A stretch of DNA of 64,000 bases from NCBI GenBank assembly GCA_014529385.2, contig CM043945.1:146301741-146365740 (forward strand), in the 5' to 3' direction. Both the position numbers and the translations under genes were made by a program. The stretch's first letter is position 1. Every line of letters starts with the position of its first letter. The DNA is from Adiantum capillus-veneris (lineage: Eukaryota; Streptophyta; Polypodiopsida; Polypodiales; Pteridaceae). Below are positions 11,787 through 23,980 of the stretch, piece by piece. A model generated the notes under the pieces. The model saw only the letters and a list, made by a program, of their open reading frames with translations, did no database searches and had not been told where the DNA came from.

Positions 11787-14606
11787 GCATCTTGCTTATT
11801 CCCTTCTCTTGCACATCATTAATTTTTTCCATGCATTGACAGAGTATGCATAAAATAGGGCCACATTCATCGGCCAAGCATTAGCACAAATTTTTCAACC
11901 TATGCATGGCACATACTCCGAGGCGAGACCTTGTCGTCCAGGAGGACTCCGGCTAGGAGGGGGGGAGGCATTCTCAAATGCGGAACCAATAGCAGAAAGA
12001 GCAAAAAAGGGCATGATTTTTGACTATTTTAAGGGTTGTTGTTTGATTGCAAAATTTTTGGACTAACCCAAGAACATATGCCCTTATACATCTTGTATCT
12101 ATAGATATACGGGGCCAAACGCCAAATCAAGCCCCTAGGTGTGTGTATATAAATAATAATAGCCATTTTTCGGGCAAAATATTGTTAAAACGGAGAAATC
12201 TGGCCATAAAAATTGCATGTGAGTGTATATAATGTTTTGCGGTGATGTTTGTGATTTATTATGATTTTTGGGGATTTTCTGGGTTTGAATTGCTATTTTT
12301 CTTTTAATTTTGCTAATTTTCGATAGAAAACTTCAAAAATACAAAAAGCAGGTGAAAAACGGTTGTAATGAAAAACAAAAAATATGGGGATGATCGGTGA
12401 CAATAGGACAACCTATGGTATAGTGGGGGTGCAATTATGAGACTGGAGTGGGAAGCGTGTTTTGGCCAGGTTTTGACCGAAATGCCAAATTTCTGGTAAA
12501 CAAAGCAAATGGAGTCCAAATCAAGAAATTTTTGAGCCTAAACCGCATCTCACAAGAAGATAGGAGCACATGTCAAGTTTCATGAAAAGGGTGGTTCGGG
12601 GACCTCCATTATAAGAAATTTTCACTTCATTTTTAGCTCATTTTCACTATTGACTTTGTGGAGAGAGCTTCTGCCACCTAGAGCGGACGGACCTTCCAGC
12701 AGCTTCTACGACGCGCACGACTACCCGACGAGCTTCAGACATGAGAGGTAGGCTCACCACCTTGAGCTTTTCGCGCATGTTTGCCATGATGTCGCGAAAA
12801 CTAGCGTAGGGATCATACACAAAGCGGGCGGCAGAGACCTACAAGTAGAGACGGTGACCTAATGGCTTACCCAAAAGCAACAAGACTTCATCGGCAGCTT
12901 ACCCTAGCATAGGAGACCAGTTCTGGATGTCCAAAGGCAATAGAAAACCATCGAGAAAAACCCTAATTCCTAGAATCCCGCAAGAGGCCACCAAATGGAA
13001 AATTGGCAAAAAGACGACCAAATGCTACCAAAATTCATGGGTAGGAGCATCTTGACATGCTCGACAAGTCTATGTGACCCGCATGACCAAAAAGTGACCC
13101 GAAGCGGCACTAAACTTCAGAAACGGCATCAGACACACAAAGCGTCAAATGGCTCTCACGGCCAAACCGCATGCCCGTTTGCCACCAAACTTCACGAGTG
13201 GCTTTCCTGGACCATCAACAACCAAGTCCTATGGTGGTAGACCACCACTAATCATCGAAGACATGTAAACGCAACCATGGGTGCTTCTAGAGCGACAAAT
13301 TTCCAAATGAAGCTCCGGTGAAGCCAAAGTCGAAAAAAACCATACAACAAGGATCCCCAGGGGATCGGGAAGCTATGGAGACCAACATCAAGAAATTTCA
13401 TCGCCAAAAAGCGCTCCAAAAATCAGAAAACAGCTCGGAGGCTCTGAAGTCCACAGGGAGTTATTCTCTATCCATTTGACTTTTTTGTTAAAATTAGGCT
13501 TAAAAGGGACTCAGGAGGACCAAGGGCAGGCACTAGGGGCACAATCCATGAAAAAATCATTAGGAGACATCCTACATGTAGGATGTCTCAAGGGCATTTC
13601 TGGGCATAGATCCCAACATTTTTCATCATACACATTTTTTGAATGACTTTTACAGGCTATCCACCAAGTCTCATCACATTTGGACCAAAATTGACCTCAT
13701 ATACATGAAAAAACGCAATGTTAGGGCATAGAGGCAACAATGGGCCATAGACCTACCAATCCTTGTCCAAATCACATGAAACTTGCACAACACATTCACC
13801 AACACATCACCAACCAATCTGTGTGGTCAGAAGCAATATTGGTGAAGTAGACATCCTACGCGTAGGATGTCTATTCAACTTTTTGGGCCTGCAAAGGATG
13901 TTTGTTCATTACAGATCCAATCACCTCATTATCAAGAGCTCATATAGCAATTTTGAAGCCATTCTAATCATTTTTGACCCCCAACACCTTCAAGGTACAC
14001 TTTTTGAGCCCAAAAACACTACACAAGATCTTACAAGCATCAATCCTTGTCCAAATCCAAATCCAAGAGCATAGCCATGTTCCAGAGGCCAAGGACTACC
14101 CACAAAACAAATCTCATGTCATTTTGGTGAAAAAGACATCATACGGGTAAGATGTCTCCAGCACAATTTGGACCTTCTGTGCAAAGAGTGACATCATGGG
14201 AGCCAATACCATGGTGCAAAGAGCCCATATACCAGTTTTCAACCTAGTTGGACATCAATTGCTACCTGTTATGGACTTTCTACCCAATTGGTGACCTAAA
14301 GCCTGAATCAGCCAAAAAATCCACTTTTTGATGCCCAAATCCATATCCAAGCATATAGCCATGTTCGAGAAGCCATGCACTACCACCATGTCAAGTATCA
14401 ACTAATTCTGATGAAAAAGACATCCTACGCATAGTATGTCTAAATGGAAAATTTTGGCCAGAATTGCACTGTGATCACATGCACAGCTTCACAAGTTCCT
14501 TTTAAGCTTTATTTTTAATTTTCAAGTCATTTGGATAGTTAAATCTCAGTTTCTCAGCTAATATGGAAAAAACACTAACTTCAGACTACTGAGTGCAACA
14601 GGATCT
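11787..14606 (+). other. Noncoding region between post-integrase ORF and 3' ORF of element A
   Basis: About 2.8 kb without a supported gene. A run of G with A (around 11954-11970, GGAGGGGGGGAGG) resembles a polypurine tract and could be an internal tract for second-strand priming. The AT-rich stretch at 12000-12650 shows nothing recognisable. The last kilobase carries the second palindrome array and short phrases shared with the 5' leader. Confidence 0.5.
13565..14441 (+). repeat. Second palindrome array of element A, partly decayed
   Basis: Copies at 13565-13588 (centre changed to ACATGT but still a perfect palindrome), 13849-13872 (perfect, centre ACGCGT), 14134-14157 and 14418-14441 (both imperfect). 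The flank GATGAAAAAGACATCCTACGC is shared by the leader copy at 1371-1391 and the copy at 14411-14431, so the palindromes came with surrounding sequence. The array stands just before the 3' ORF, as the first stands before ORF1/gag. Confidence 0.8.
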
Positions 14607-17600
14607 ATGGTAGCCGCGAAGTCACCGGCAAAGAAGAAAAAAATGACCATCAAGGATTACCTAGAAGAAGTGGAGCCCTTTGTCATACCAAAAGGAACAC
14701 TAAAGCCCACCAACACATGGATCCAAGAAGATCTGTTAGAGTCCAACGACCTAAAGATCTACCAAGGAGTGTTCAAAGACATTGAAGGGAATGTAATCGA
14801 GCTACCAATGCTGCCGCGAGAACTCAATGAGTTCGTAAGAAGCAAGATGGCCGGGTACTTGGAGAAGATTGATCTCCACAACTACTTTGAACCGACAGGG
14901 GTGGACATAAAGAGAGTCTGGGAGTTTGTGACAACCATCAAAGAAGATGGAGTGGCCAAAGTAATAGATCTACAAGGCAGGCCATAAACAGAAATAATCA
15001 TCACAGAGCAGGTTGTAGCAGATACACTAGACTTCTCCAACAAGGGGGATAGTGTCACTAAAACAAGGGATGATGTCACAGTGTACAATGAGAAGAAAAG
15101 AAACTACACCTTTGAAGATATTGCCAGCCCAAGAGTGGCAATCATGAGCCATTTGTACAACCAATACTTCCATATGTGCACGAAGCGGCCACAAAAGTAC
15201 AAAATGCTGCTAGGTGCAATTGCCACGACATTCACTTGGGCAATGACGAAAGGCACCCCAAAGATAATCAATTATGCATCGTATATACATGACAACCTAG
15301 TAAAGATGGGTAACAAGAAGCCAACATATATTGTGCCAGGAGAACTAATCACTAAGGTGATTTATGGGGCATTGCACGCAAAAGGAAGATGGCCTGACCC
15401 CCCATCTCAGAACGACTGGCTGAGGCTAAAAGAAGACAAAGAAAACGAGCCCCAAAGAGCACCAAGGGTTTCCACAAGACTGAAAAGACGGCTAGAGCCT
15501 ATTCAAGAAGAGCAGCCAGAGCAAAAGAAAGGAAAGAAGGAATTTGCCCAAGTGCCTGCAAAAGAAACAAGGTCATAAAAAGAAGCTAGACTAGAGCAGC
15601 TGATGGAGAGCTTTAGAGCAGAGAGAGCCCTTAAAGGTGATTTGAGTGAACTCTGGAAGCCATCTCTAGAGTCAATGTCGAGATCATCTCGAAGAGTGCA
15701 AAGGGACAGATTCAAAGATTATATCAAAAATTTTGAGATTCTTGATTCCGCATCAGAAAATATCCCACATGTATCTTTCACAAAGGAGGAAGTGGAGCAA
15801 ATACGGCAGAAACTGCTAGATGAGCAAGAGAGCCAAGAGAGAGAAAGAAAAACTAAGGCAGAAAGAGATTTAAAGAAAAATCCTACATCTCTACCGGACA
15901 GCCCTAAACCCAGCCCACCGCCCTCACCACCTCCTCACAGCCCACCACAAGAAGATAAAGAGGAGGAAGACAAACACAAAGGCCAGGAGGAGCCCAAGAG
16001 AGAACAAAGCCAGGAAAGGGAAGAGGTTAAACCCAAAAGTGGGGAGACAAAGCCAAACGAAGAAAAACACACATTTTTGGACTTGCTAGCTGCAGGATAC
16101 ACAAAAGAATAGGCTGCCATAGTCGCATTCGACTTGGCAAGCACAGGGCCCAAAGAACAAATGCAATGCATCAAGCTAGTGGAACTAAAAGAAATTTCCA
16201 CAGATACAGTGGATCTGCACCCACCCTCCAACGACTGGGATGTGGTGATGACGAAGCTAACCGGATTGAAAGCGTAGTCCATGGCCTCAGAAAGTGAGAT
16301 GGCAGCTCTCAAGACCACGGAAATAAAGATAAAGCTAGAAGTAGACTCTCTACAAGGACAAAGCCAAAGGCAGAAAGAGAGAGAATCTGAGCTACAAGCC
16401 AGCCTAGCAAGGGCATTGCAAAGATGCCAGGCAATGGAAGAAGAAAATCAGGCAGCAACATAAAGAATGCAAGGAGTTGAAGAGGAATGTCAGCAATTCA
16501 GCAAATCTCTGATAGATGCCGAGAGGGAAAGGGATAACTTGACCCTACAGCTGACTGAGGAATCTAAAGAAGTTGAAGCCATGAGAAACACCAAAGAAAA
16601 GGCGGAGATAGATCAAGAAGCCAGCCACGATGAGGTCGTTGAGCTCAAGGACCAGCTCAAAGTGAAAGATCAGACCATCTAGAGGCTACGGGCATCCCCT
16701 GCCAGAGTCAGAGCTACTAGCTCGACTCACATCACTACGGAAAGTCAACTCTATGAAGAACAGATGCAAGAACTTCAGAAGGAGCTGACTCTAGAGAAAA
16801 AGCAAAGATTGATGATGGCAGAAGGGTCTATTGTCATGCAAACAAGAATGGAAGAAGACCAAAAAGCCCTGCAAGAGGAAGTAGAAAGTATAAAAAGAAA
16901 GCTCGAGGAGGCGGAGCGGATAAACACCGAATTAAATGACCTCCTTGTGAATATGGACGAAGAAGCTGAATCAGAAAAATAGAAGCTCCTAAAGCAGATT
17001 GAGGAGCTGAGAGGACAGGAAGCCAAAGAGCAAGAGGGCACAAGGCCAGCGGCCAATGAAGGCATTGATTTAGAAAATGTGGCAGATCCGGTGGACACAC
17101 CTATGCAAGAGGAAATCCTAGAAGGATCCTCTCAAGAGCCACAGGATCTAACACAGGAAGAGGAAGAAAAGTTGTGTAAAGAAATAGAGGTGGAGATCAG
17201 AGAGACAACAAAGGAAGCCTTGGAGTGGGAGAAGAGGATTTTCAAGTCCATGACCATCCAGAAGATCGATGCCAGCAACCTCAGGCGCGAATGGCTTCAA
17301 CCCTCTCTCCCATATCCATTGCTAAAATATGAAGCAACCACCATCCATAAGCGGATAAGAGAAGAGACGATCGTACCAATCTACAACGCAGATACCTCCC
17401 AACCAAAAGGGGTCAGGCTAATTGTTGACTCTCAGCCAAAGTGGAGGAAGGCCTGGCTCACAAAGTACCCACAATACTTAATCCACTTGGTAGAGGCACC
17501 GAAAAACATCAGAGACAACCTCAGCTTTTTTCCTCTACCAAGGATCAGGACATGGAAAGCCCAGGAGATCTTACAAAGAAGCCAACCCACTTGGCTGAAT

Positions 17601-18025
17601 TACCCGAAGCTGCCGGGTTTGAAGGCAGGTGAGAGAATAAGTGTCCAATACATGGTGAAAACCCTAACGGGCGCCATCAAATTGTTCACTAGCTCACCTA
17701 ACCTTATGTGCATCATGATGAAGAAAATCTACAAAACCTCTTAGCAGTATTTGAGACATTCAAGCCAGGCCAGGTGACATACAATATCTTCTTCTTCCAA
17801 GATACTTACAGATGCTCTTATGATCTATCTGGTCAGCCTTCCAAGGAGGTGATACATGCGCTGTATCAAAGGATAATGTTTCTCTCATCCTATCACCTCC
17901 AGGCCTTTGAAGAAGCGTTCTACACAGGCTTCTTCACAATAAACACTGGTATTTTTGGCCCAACAATGATGAACCTGCATGCAAGATACGAATCACTGAT
18001 CAAGATGCGTGAAAGCATACGATGA
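14607..18025 (+). pseudogene. Long 3' ORF of element A, coiled-coil protein, broken by stops
   Basis: One reading frame runs from the ATG at 14607 to 17744, interrupted by stops at 14985, 15576, 16110, 16275, 16461, 16680 and 16980, all TAA or TAG. The frame then shifts near 17710-17740 and runs to 18025, 38 bases before the purine tract. The ancestral protein was about 1,100 residues. Parts: basic N-terminus (AAKSPAKKKK), a globular part (residues ~10-320) with the look of the putative plant transposon protein family found in Athila-type 3' ORFs, a Pro/Ser/Glu-rich hinge (about 15880-16070), a long coiled coil (about 16290-17040), and a C-terminal globular part. No transmembrane segment seen, so an envelope role is not supported. 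Confidence 0.7.
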
Positions 18026-18063
18026 CGAAGCGTATCAACGGCCATGTCGGGGACGACATGAGC

Positions 18064-18077
18064 AAGGGGGGGGGGAG
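18064..18077 (+). other. Polypurine tract of element A
   Basis: AAGGGGGGGGGGAG ends directly before TGTTAG, the start of the 3' LTR. This is the second-strand primer of LTR elements. Confidence 0.85.
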
Positions 18078-21000
18078 TGTTAGAAGTTGGACACACCCCA
18101 CAGAGACTAACTACTCGGAGGATTATAATTTTTTTGTAATTATTCATTTATTGAGAAAACCTGATTTTTCACCTTATAAATATTGGGACTTACAGAAGTT
18201 TCCAGATTGTATCCCAGTTTTGATAGATAGATGGAGTAGTTGGTTGATTTTGGAACTTTAGAGTTTGAGAATTGTATGGTATATATACCACTTTTTGACC
18301 TTAATGAAAAACCTTTTTTCATTTTTAAAAACAAGTTTTGAAGTCTGTGAGTGAGCGTACTGTGTACGAGAGAGAGTGTGAGCTTCATCTTGACACTACG
18401 TGTGCACCGGTGGTCGGAATCGAGTGCGAAGAAGTGCAGCATGCTGCCCCCGACGAGAGCTACGTGCCGATACCTACATTGCGCACGTACGGTCCGGTTT
18501 TGCAAGCTCCTTCTATGAGCTTCATCTGGTGATTGGGTCAGCATACGTTGTCCGATTTTGCATTGCAGCATATCCACACCTCGGGGCGGTCACTTTTTAG
18601 AATGTGTATGATATCACGTTGGTGCAGCTAAAGTTGGTCAAAGCTAGCAAGTGGTCTATGACAGGCAAAGGGTGCAGTCGAGTGCAGTGCAGAAGGCTAG
18701 GGCAGGTGCCAAGGCCCTTGGTAGCCAAAGGGTAGCGAGAATGCATGCTTGAAGCGGTTTTTTAGGCCAAAAGTGCTATGGAATGGTCCAGATGGGATGA
18801 CATATGAAGATGTCCGAAATGCCAAGTCAAAGCTCTAGAATGTAGAGTTCAGTGTGCTCTAGAAGCTGGTCCAGACGGCTCGTCAAATGGAGCCCTGGTG
18901 CTCAAGATACTGCAATTTAAAGAAAGAGTGTGTTGCAGATCCCCAATGGGCAGGGTAGCTGGGGCCAAGTGGCCCGGGCTGATGTCAGTGTATATGTGTG
19001 TAGTGCTCGAGTTGTGGAGCATGCCTATCTTCTCGGATTGCGAATTGGAGCTTTGAATAGCAAGATATGGTCAGTTGAAGATTTTCCGGGGGCCGAGTCT
19101 AAGCTCATTTGACCGCATTGGGAAATGTGCCATCTTGCGTCTTTTGAGCCTTGCCAAGGTTCTCGGAAATAGTATGCACTATGTGAAGCTAGCACAAATC
19201 AACGGTTCGTCAAACGGACACTCGGTCAGCTAGATGCGGCAGGCCGGAATCGGGAGGTGATGACGAGAGAAGAATTGGTAGATGTTTTTCATCATTTTTG
19301 CGGCCTCAAATAGCACACATGAAAGGATCCATAGGCGGCGAGGGTTTCATGGGCCGAAACTGGTACGGCAGATAATTGACCCGGCTCGAGGGCACGAAGT
19401 ACCGGCCCACGGGCAAGATATGGGGACCGGGTAAAGGAAAAGCCAAAAAGGGGTTTTTTTATAAAAAAAAGGTTATGGGGGTTTTTCCAATTTTCCAAGG
19501 GTCTTGAGGCCATGAGCCAGGGGCTGCCACGTGGCTGGCGAGTGGAACCACATGCGAAAAATAGCCGGAAGATCATGCCCTATATGAGCTGGGTCGAGCA
19601 CCTCTTAAGGCTATCACAAGGTGGAGAGCTCTTGGAGCTCGTGGGGTATGGCGGAAAGCACCGGTGGCACTGCGCAGGCGGAAGGTGGCGCGTGGGGGTG
19701 CTGCAGGGCATACCCGCGGTGGTTTTGACCGGTGAGGCGGCGCAGGGAGCAGTCCGCTCACGTGGGTGTGGTGTCGGCATATGACGTGGCAAGGGCAGTT
19801 CCCGTGGCCGTTGGGCCCCGAATATTTTGAAGTAGAGAGGGAGGGAAATAGCGACATCACTATTGCCTCCCCCCCTTAGGTAAGAGATGAGTCCTGCAGA
19901 GCAGAGAGGGAGGGCGAGAAACTCGGAGGTCTCCAAAGCGGGCAAGGCAAAGGGGAGGACCAAAGAAGCCGGGAAAATCAAAGGGTGCAAAGCCAATCCA
20001 AGTGCAAGGCCAAAAGAGGACAAAGAGGAGCCGGATAAGAAGTGAAGGTCAAAGTCAAAAATTGAGCAGTATAAGGCTAAACCAAAAGAGAGTAAAAGGT
20101 GAAAAATAAAAAATGAAGAGCCTAGGGGGCAATAGCGACGTCGCTAATGCCCCCCTCCCAAGTGCAAAGAGTGAAGAATAGAAAGATAGAGCAAAGCGGT
20201 GCCCTCTTTCTCAAAAGATACCAATTCAAGATGCTAGGTGGACCTATTGAATTGTAAATTCCCAAATTAAAGTTCCTCCCTATAAAAGTAAAAAATGAAT
20301 CAAATTTGGGGCTTTTTTCCTTGGCCTTTTGAGGTGCCGTTTGAAGCCTGCAAAGTGGAGTTCTCTAGCAAGCTAGCCCCTTTGTAACTTTTGCTTGAAA
20401 ATGGCCATGGTGATGGCATTGCAACCCGGTGTATGTGTTTTCTGAAGTGAAATCAAGCCACAGTTTCCTCCCGTGTCGTTGTTTCCCCTTCCCCCCTTCT
20501 CTTTATCCTTCTCTCATGTCCCTCCTCGGTGCCGGCTGTGTGGAAGTGTGTGCCCCCCCCGGACCGACGGTGTATTGTGTGATAGAGTGAGATTGAGTGG
20601 TTGTGTACGTGTGTAAGGGTGGAGACAGGCAGTGGTAGTAGGTGTATCTTGTGTGGTGGTTTGTAGAGTGTGTGAGTAGTGGCAATTGAGCAGGCGGTGG
20701 TTTGCTAGTGTTAAGTGTTTCTTTGAAGGTGTTTTCTAAGAGGATAGGGGTGCTGTGAATACCCTGAGCTATAGAGAGGCCCATTTGTTTGTGCTGGGCA
20801 TGTTCCCCCATTCCCCCTCTCCAACATGAGTTAACCGGAGAGGATTATTAAAAGACCAAAATGTATAAAAATGTATACATACAAAGGGGGGTGGGGGTTT
20901 TTTAAATAGGCTCACAGTGTAAGTATAGTATGTATATTGGGGTATTATTAATTACCTCTTGAACACACGTGATATAGGGGTCTTTTGATAAGTGACTGCC

Positions 21001-21445
21001 CCGGGATCCACACGATCACATTGAGTAGAGCTACACATTAGGCACTTTAGATTTCAGAAACGAAGACCTGCAGATTTCGGCCAAACATCCTACGTGATTT
21101 TGCACCGCGTGTTTTGGGTTGGGATTTTGGTTCATAGACCTTAGGGAGAGCGACCTATTGGTGTTAGTAGGGTCTCCTTCTAGTTCTATGGTGTTTCGAG
21201 ATTGTTTGATGGGTGTTCCTCTCTAGACAGCGTTGTAGGAAGTTTCCTCTTATGCATTCTTGAAGGCTGTGACTTAGACAATTGGTAGAGACCTCTGTAG
21301 GAATTAGTTAAGAGTCGCTCAAGTGTAGGTTGACACCTTATGCTTGATTCCATGTGCCTGCGGATCGAGCTTCGTCCTTAGCTGACATTATATGTTAGGT
21401 GAGTTCTCGCTGTGCTGACGTCCGTCGCGGCGTATCCGGCCAACA
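18078..21445 (+). repeat. 3' LTR of element A (3.37 kb)
   Basis: It starts TGTTAG after the purine tract and ends CCAACA at 21445. The last 268 bases match the start of the window. A TATA-like run (ATGGTATATATACC, near 18275) could be the promoter. At 21083 the text CATCCTACGTG is a decayed half-site of the internal palindrome. No convincing coding sequence inside; several short frames at 18.3-20.8 kb look like chance. Confidence 0.85.
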
Positions 21446-21446
21446 G

Positions 21447-22403
21447 GGGCTTATGGAGGAGACAATGAAAGAGGCAAGTAGGCCATTGTAGGAGCCAAAA
21501 AATCCCATGGAGGAAACCCTGGATGAGGCAAGGATGGTTGAGGAAAGCAGGCCTATGGATGAGGCAATCCGGCCAATGGAGGAGCCCCAAAAGGATATGG
21601 ATGATGCAAGCTGGCCAACGGAGGGAGAGGAAAAGACCTTGGAGGAAACCCTAGATGAGGCAGAAAGAGCCATGGGGAAGACCCTTGATGAAGATGAGAA
21701 CGATGACTACAAAAATGAAGCTAAAGCAGAGGATAGCAACAACGACAACAACACTCTAGAGACCCAGTATGGACCCTTGCTACTTGTAGATACGGTTGTT
21801 CTGGTAATGTCTATTCAAGTATGGAAAAATATGTTCAGCTTCTAACTACTTATATGTACTTGTCAACTTTTACAGAGTTTTATTATCTTGGACATCAATG
21901 GATTGCTGTTGATGCACGTGCCTCTGGGTATAGCAAACACCTACGAGGATTTGCAAACATTTCGGATGGGTACTTGTCGATTTTCTTCTTCCGCGCTTCA
22001 GAGTTTCCGTATGGTCTTCAATGCAAAGGAAAAACTTGTCGCCACTAGTTACAATAGCTTGCGATGTATGCGGTCCTGATACGACAGATTTTGCCTTTTT
22101 GTATGATCAAAGAAAATGCGTTACCGTCGAGGGCCACTACCACCCTAAAAACCACACTTACCTCTTTTGTACCAACCGTTCAACCAAATCGATGTACCCT
22201 TTGATGCAAATAATACACTACTGATTGATGATACTCCTGAAAAGGGAGACCTAAATCCACTAGGAACAACTATCTCACCACCCTCTATTGAGGGGCATAC
22301 CTTTGATTTTTACCTTGAAGACATTTTGATTCCAGACTTACACAAATTGTATCTCAATCCATTTTTCATGGACGAGTTTGTACTTTCTAATGAATTAAGA
22401 TGA
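21447..22403 (+). pseudogene. FCP1/NIF-like HAD phosphatase-domain gene fragment with acidic repeats
   Basis: Exon 1 (to 21803) encodes acidic repeats of the type (P)MEE(P/T)...(D)EA. Intron 21804-21875 has GT-AG ends and joins in phase. Exon 2 starts SFIILDINGLLLM; LDINGLL is the first HAD motif of plant FCP1-like proteins, with Asn in place of the second Asp of DxDx(T/V). The frame then shifts: VSVWSSMQRKNLSPLV and FAFLYDQRKC follow in the next frame, and LLIDDTPEKGDLNP (HAD motif IV region) in the first frame again after an A-run near 22146. Known relatives dephosphorylate the RNA polymerase II tail or are inactive homologues. A TAG lies in exon 1 (about 21490). Its 5' part was removed by the insertion of element A, whose LTR ends one base upstream. 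Confidence 0.7.
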
Positions 22404-22433
22404 CTCTTCTATCATGTCTTTGTCTTGCCTAAC

Positions 22434-22436
<3 letters not shown>

Positions 22437-22475
<39 letters not shown>
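22437..22475 (+). repeat. (GA)n microsatellite
   Basis: Uninterrupted GA run between the FCP1-like fragment and the gene X fragment. Confidence 0.95.
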
Positions 22476-22478
<3 letters not shown>

Positions 22479-22604
22479 TGGCAATGGCTAAAGAAATGTA
22501 TTTCAAGAACACGTATATTCACAGACCACAATTGACAAATGAGCTCAAAAAAACTTCATGTATTGAAATTCATTCGTATACACTTGGGTTCACAAGAATC
22601 TTTG

Positions 22605-23850
22605 CTACATTGACACTATTTCAACCCGACCATCCAACTCTTTGCACAAAATATCTTTCTCCCTATGCCGCATCAGCTTACGGCCAACTAGGAAAAAGGA
22701 AAAATCTGAAAGGTCCCTGTTCATTGACTCTTCAATTATGTTGTGCCGCAACTGTAGAAGACTGCATAGCTCCCTTATTGTAACCACCAGCATTACGCCA
22801 TGCTCTTTATCAAACACTTCCACATCCACAGCAGGATTATCTTGCAAACTTGCAGAAACCGAGATCATAGGAATGTACTTATCTCTGAGCATTTGTGATA
22901 GCATATACCAAAAGGAGACTAACAGGGATTGGCTTGCAATCATGTACTTGACAACTAGAGTGTCAAGTGCGACCTTGCACCATACTATGCCAATATCTTC
23001 CTTTACATACCATCCTCTGTCAAGAAGTTTGTCACAGGATGACTGTTGAAATGTATTGCACATGAACATAGTTTTCATAACACGTATATTGTAGCTATGA
23101 AACAACTCTACTATGAACAGTGCACCAAGACAAAAGTTTGCAATTCTAATCAGTTTGGTGGGAATAGAGCTACGTAGAGACCTCAATATATCCTTGTAGA
23201 GCTTACATCGCATTGCCTCCACCATTGTTTTCTCAGGAACTGGCCAGTCCACAGTGTTCCATTTGGTTGGTAGAGGCACTTTCACCAACATGCCATTCTT
23301 ATTCCCTAGGCAGAGTTGGTAGAAGGGTGAAAGCATGTTCACGTGTCGCGCTTTTTGTGCTAGTTAGCACATTTTAAAAAATGTTGGGCATCCGGTAAAA
23401 TTTTGCAACTTATATCAAAATTTGTCAGAGGTTCTACATTTGAATTCCTTGTTTCAAGAGCTTTCTACTGATATGTCATACGTCATAGATCTTGGAGATG
23501 TAGCTCATGTTATTGTACTAGTTAGCATATATCAAAATTATTCTAGTTAGCATTGTCCGGGACATGGAAAAGTGTGACACGTTAACATGTCTTCACCTAG
23601 AAGTGGTCATAGAAAAATATTCCTTCATCAGTTAGGATTTTGCTGGTTCTCCCTGAATCCTGTAGAGAACCAATGTGGGCATGAACGACAAGGAAGAGGC
23701 CTATTATGCACTCCACTGGCTCCCATTGCTCATAAGAAGAGGGATAAACATCTGCAATATATATAACAAGAGTTAAACTAAGAGTATCAATAAATGAAAA
23801 TGAAAAATCTAATGTAGTTGAGATGTGAAGAATGGAGCCATTGCTCATAA
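22605..23850 (-). pseudogene. Gene X, copy 1 (fragment), unknown protein
   Basis: On the minus strand an exon begins at 23751 after an intron end TTGCAG and encodes DVYPSSYEQWEPVECIIGLF...GIFFYDHF. After a gap (23596-23343) a 245-codon frame runs 23342-22605 and contains MKTMFMCNT, KYMIASQSLLVSFWYM and REKDILCKEL. The right-hand gene X (57973-59312) has the same motifs in the same order (DIYPSN..WQPVECIIGIF, ETMFICKS, CMIASQNFIISFYYM, EKTTLCAQI), so this is a real protein family. No fold or motif I recognise. It converges on the FCP1-like gene. This copy lacks the intron that the other copy has before EKTTLC. Confidence 0.6.
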
Positions 23851-23980
23851 GAAGAGGGATAAACGTTGCAAAATATATAACAAAAGCTAAACTGAGAGTA
23901 TCAATAAGTGAAATGACAAATCAAATGCAGTTGAGATGTGAACTGAGAGTATCAATAAGTGAAATGACAAATGTAGTTAG
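23724..23980 (-). repeat. Tandem duplication at the broken end of gene X copy 1
   Basis: A unit of about 115 bases (23724-23838) is repeated at 23839-23942, and its second half is repeated a third time to about 23980. The unit includes the start of the gene X exon and its intron end. The last repeat runs into the end of element B, so the duplication may be a repair scar at the junction of the two. Confidence 0.75.

Larger units (their letters stand above)
1..21445 (+). mobile_element. Element A: giant Tat/Ogre-like Ty3/gypsy LTR retrotransposon
   Basis: The window opens inside a 5' LTR whose last 268 bases recur at about 21178-21445, so the internal region of about 17.8 kb (269-18077) is bounded by an LTR pair. 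Order: LTR, tRNA-Asp-like primer site, leader with palindromes, ORF1, gag, protease, RT, RNase H, doubled H2C2 module, integrase, second protease-like ORF, noncoding palindrome region, long 3' ORF, purine tract, 3.37-kb LTR. An ORF ahead of gag and great size recall Ogre elements of the Tat lineage, but the YMDD form of the RT box differs from the flowering-plant Tat elements I know, so lineage is inferred. About 19 differences in the 268 comparable LTR bases suggest an old insertion. All large ORFs contain stops or frameshifts; the copy is not autonomous now. Confidence 0.9.

Noticed and set aside
11950-11975. Purine-rich run as the start of a second LTR in element A
   Set aside because: No matching LTR copy starts here, and the region downstream shares the palindromes of the 5' leader, so it belongs to the interior. 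At most an internal purine tract.
18078-21445. Short frames of 60-147 codons in the element A LTR
   Set aside because: Biased composition, overlap on both strands and no motif; they look like chance frames in GC-rich stretches.
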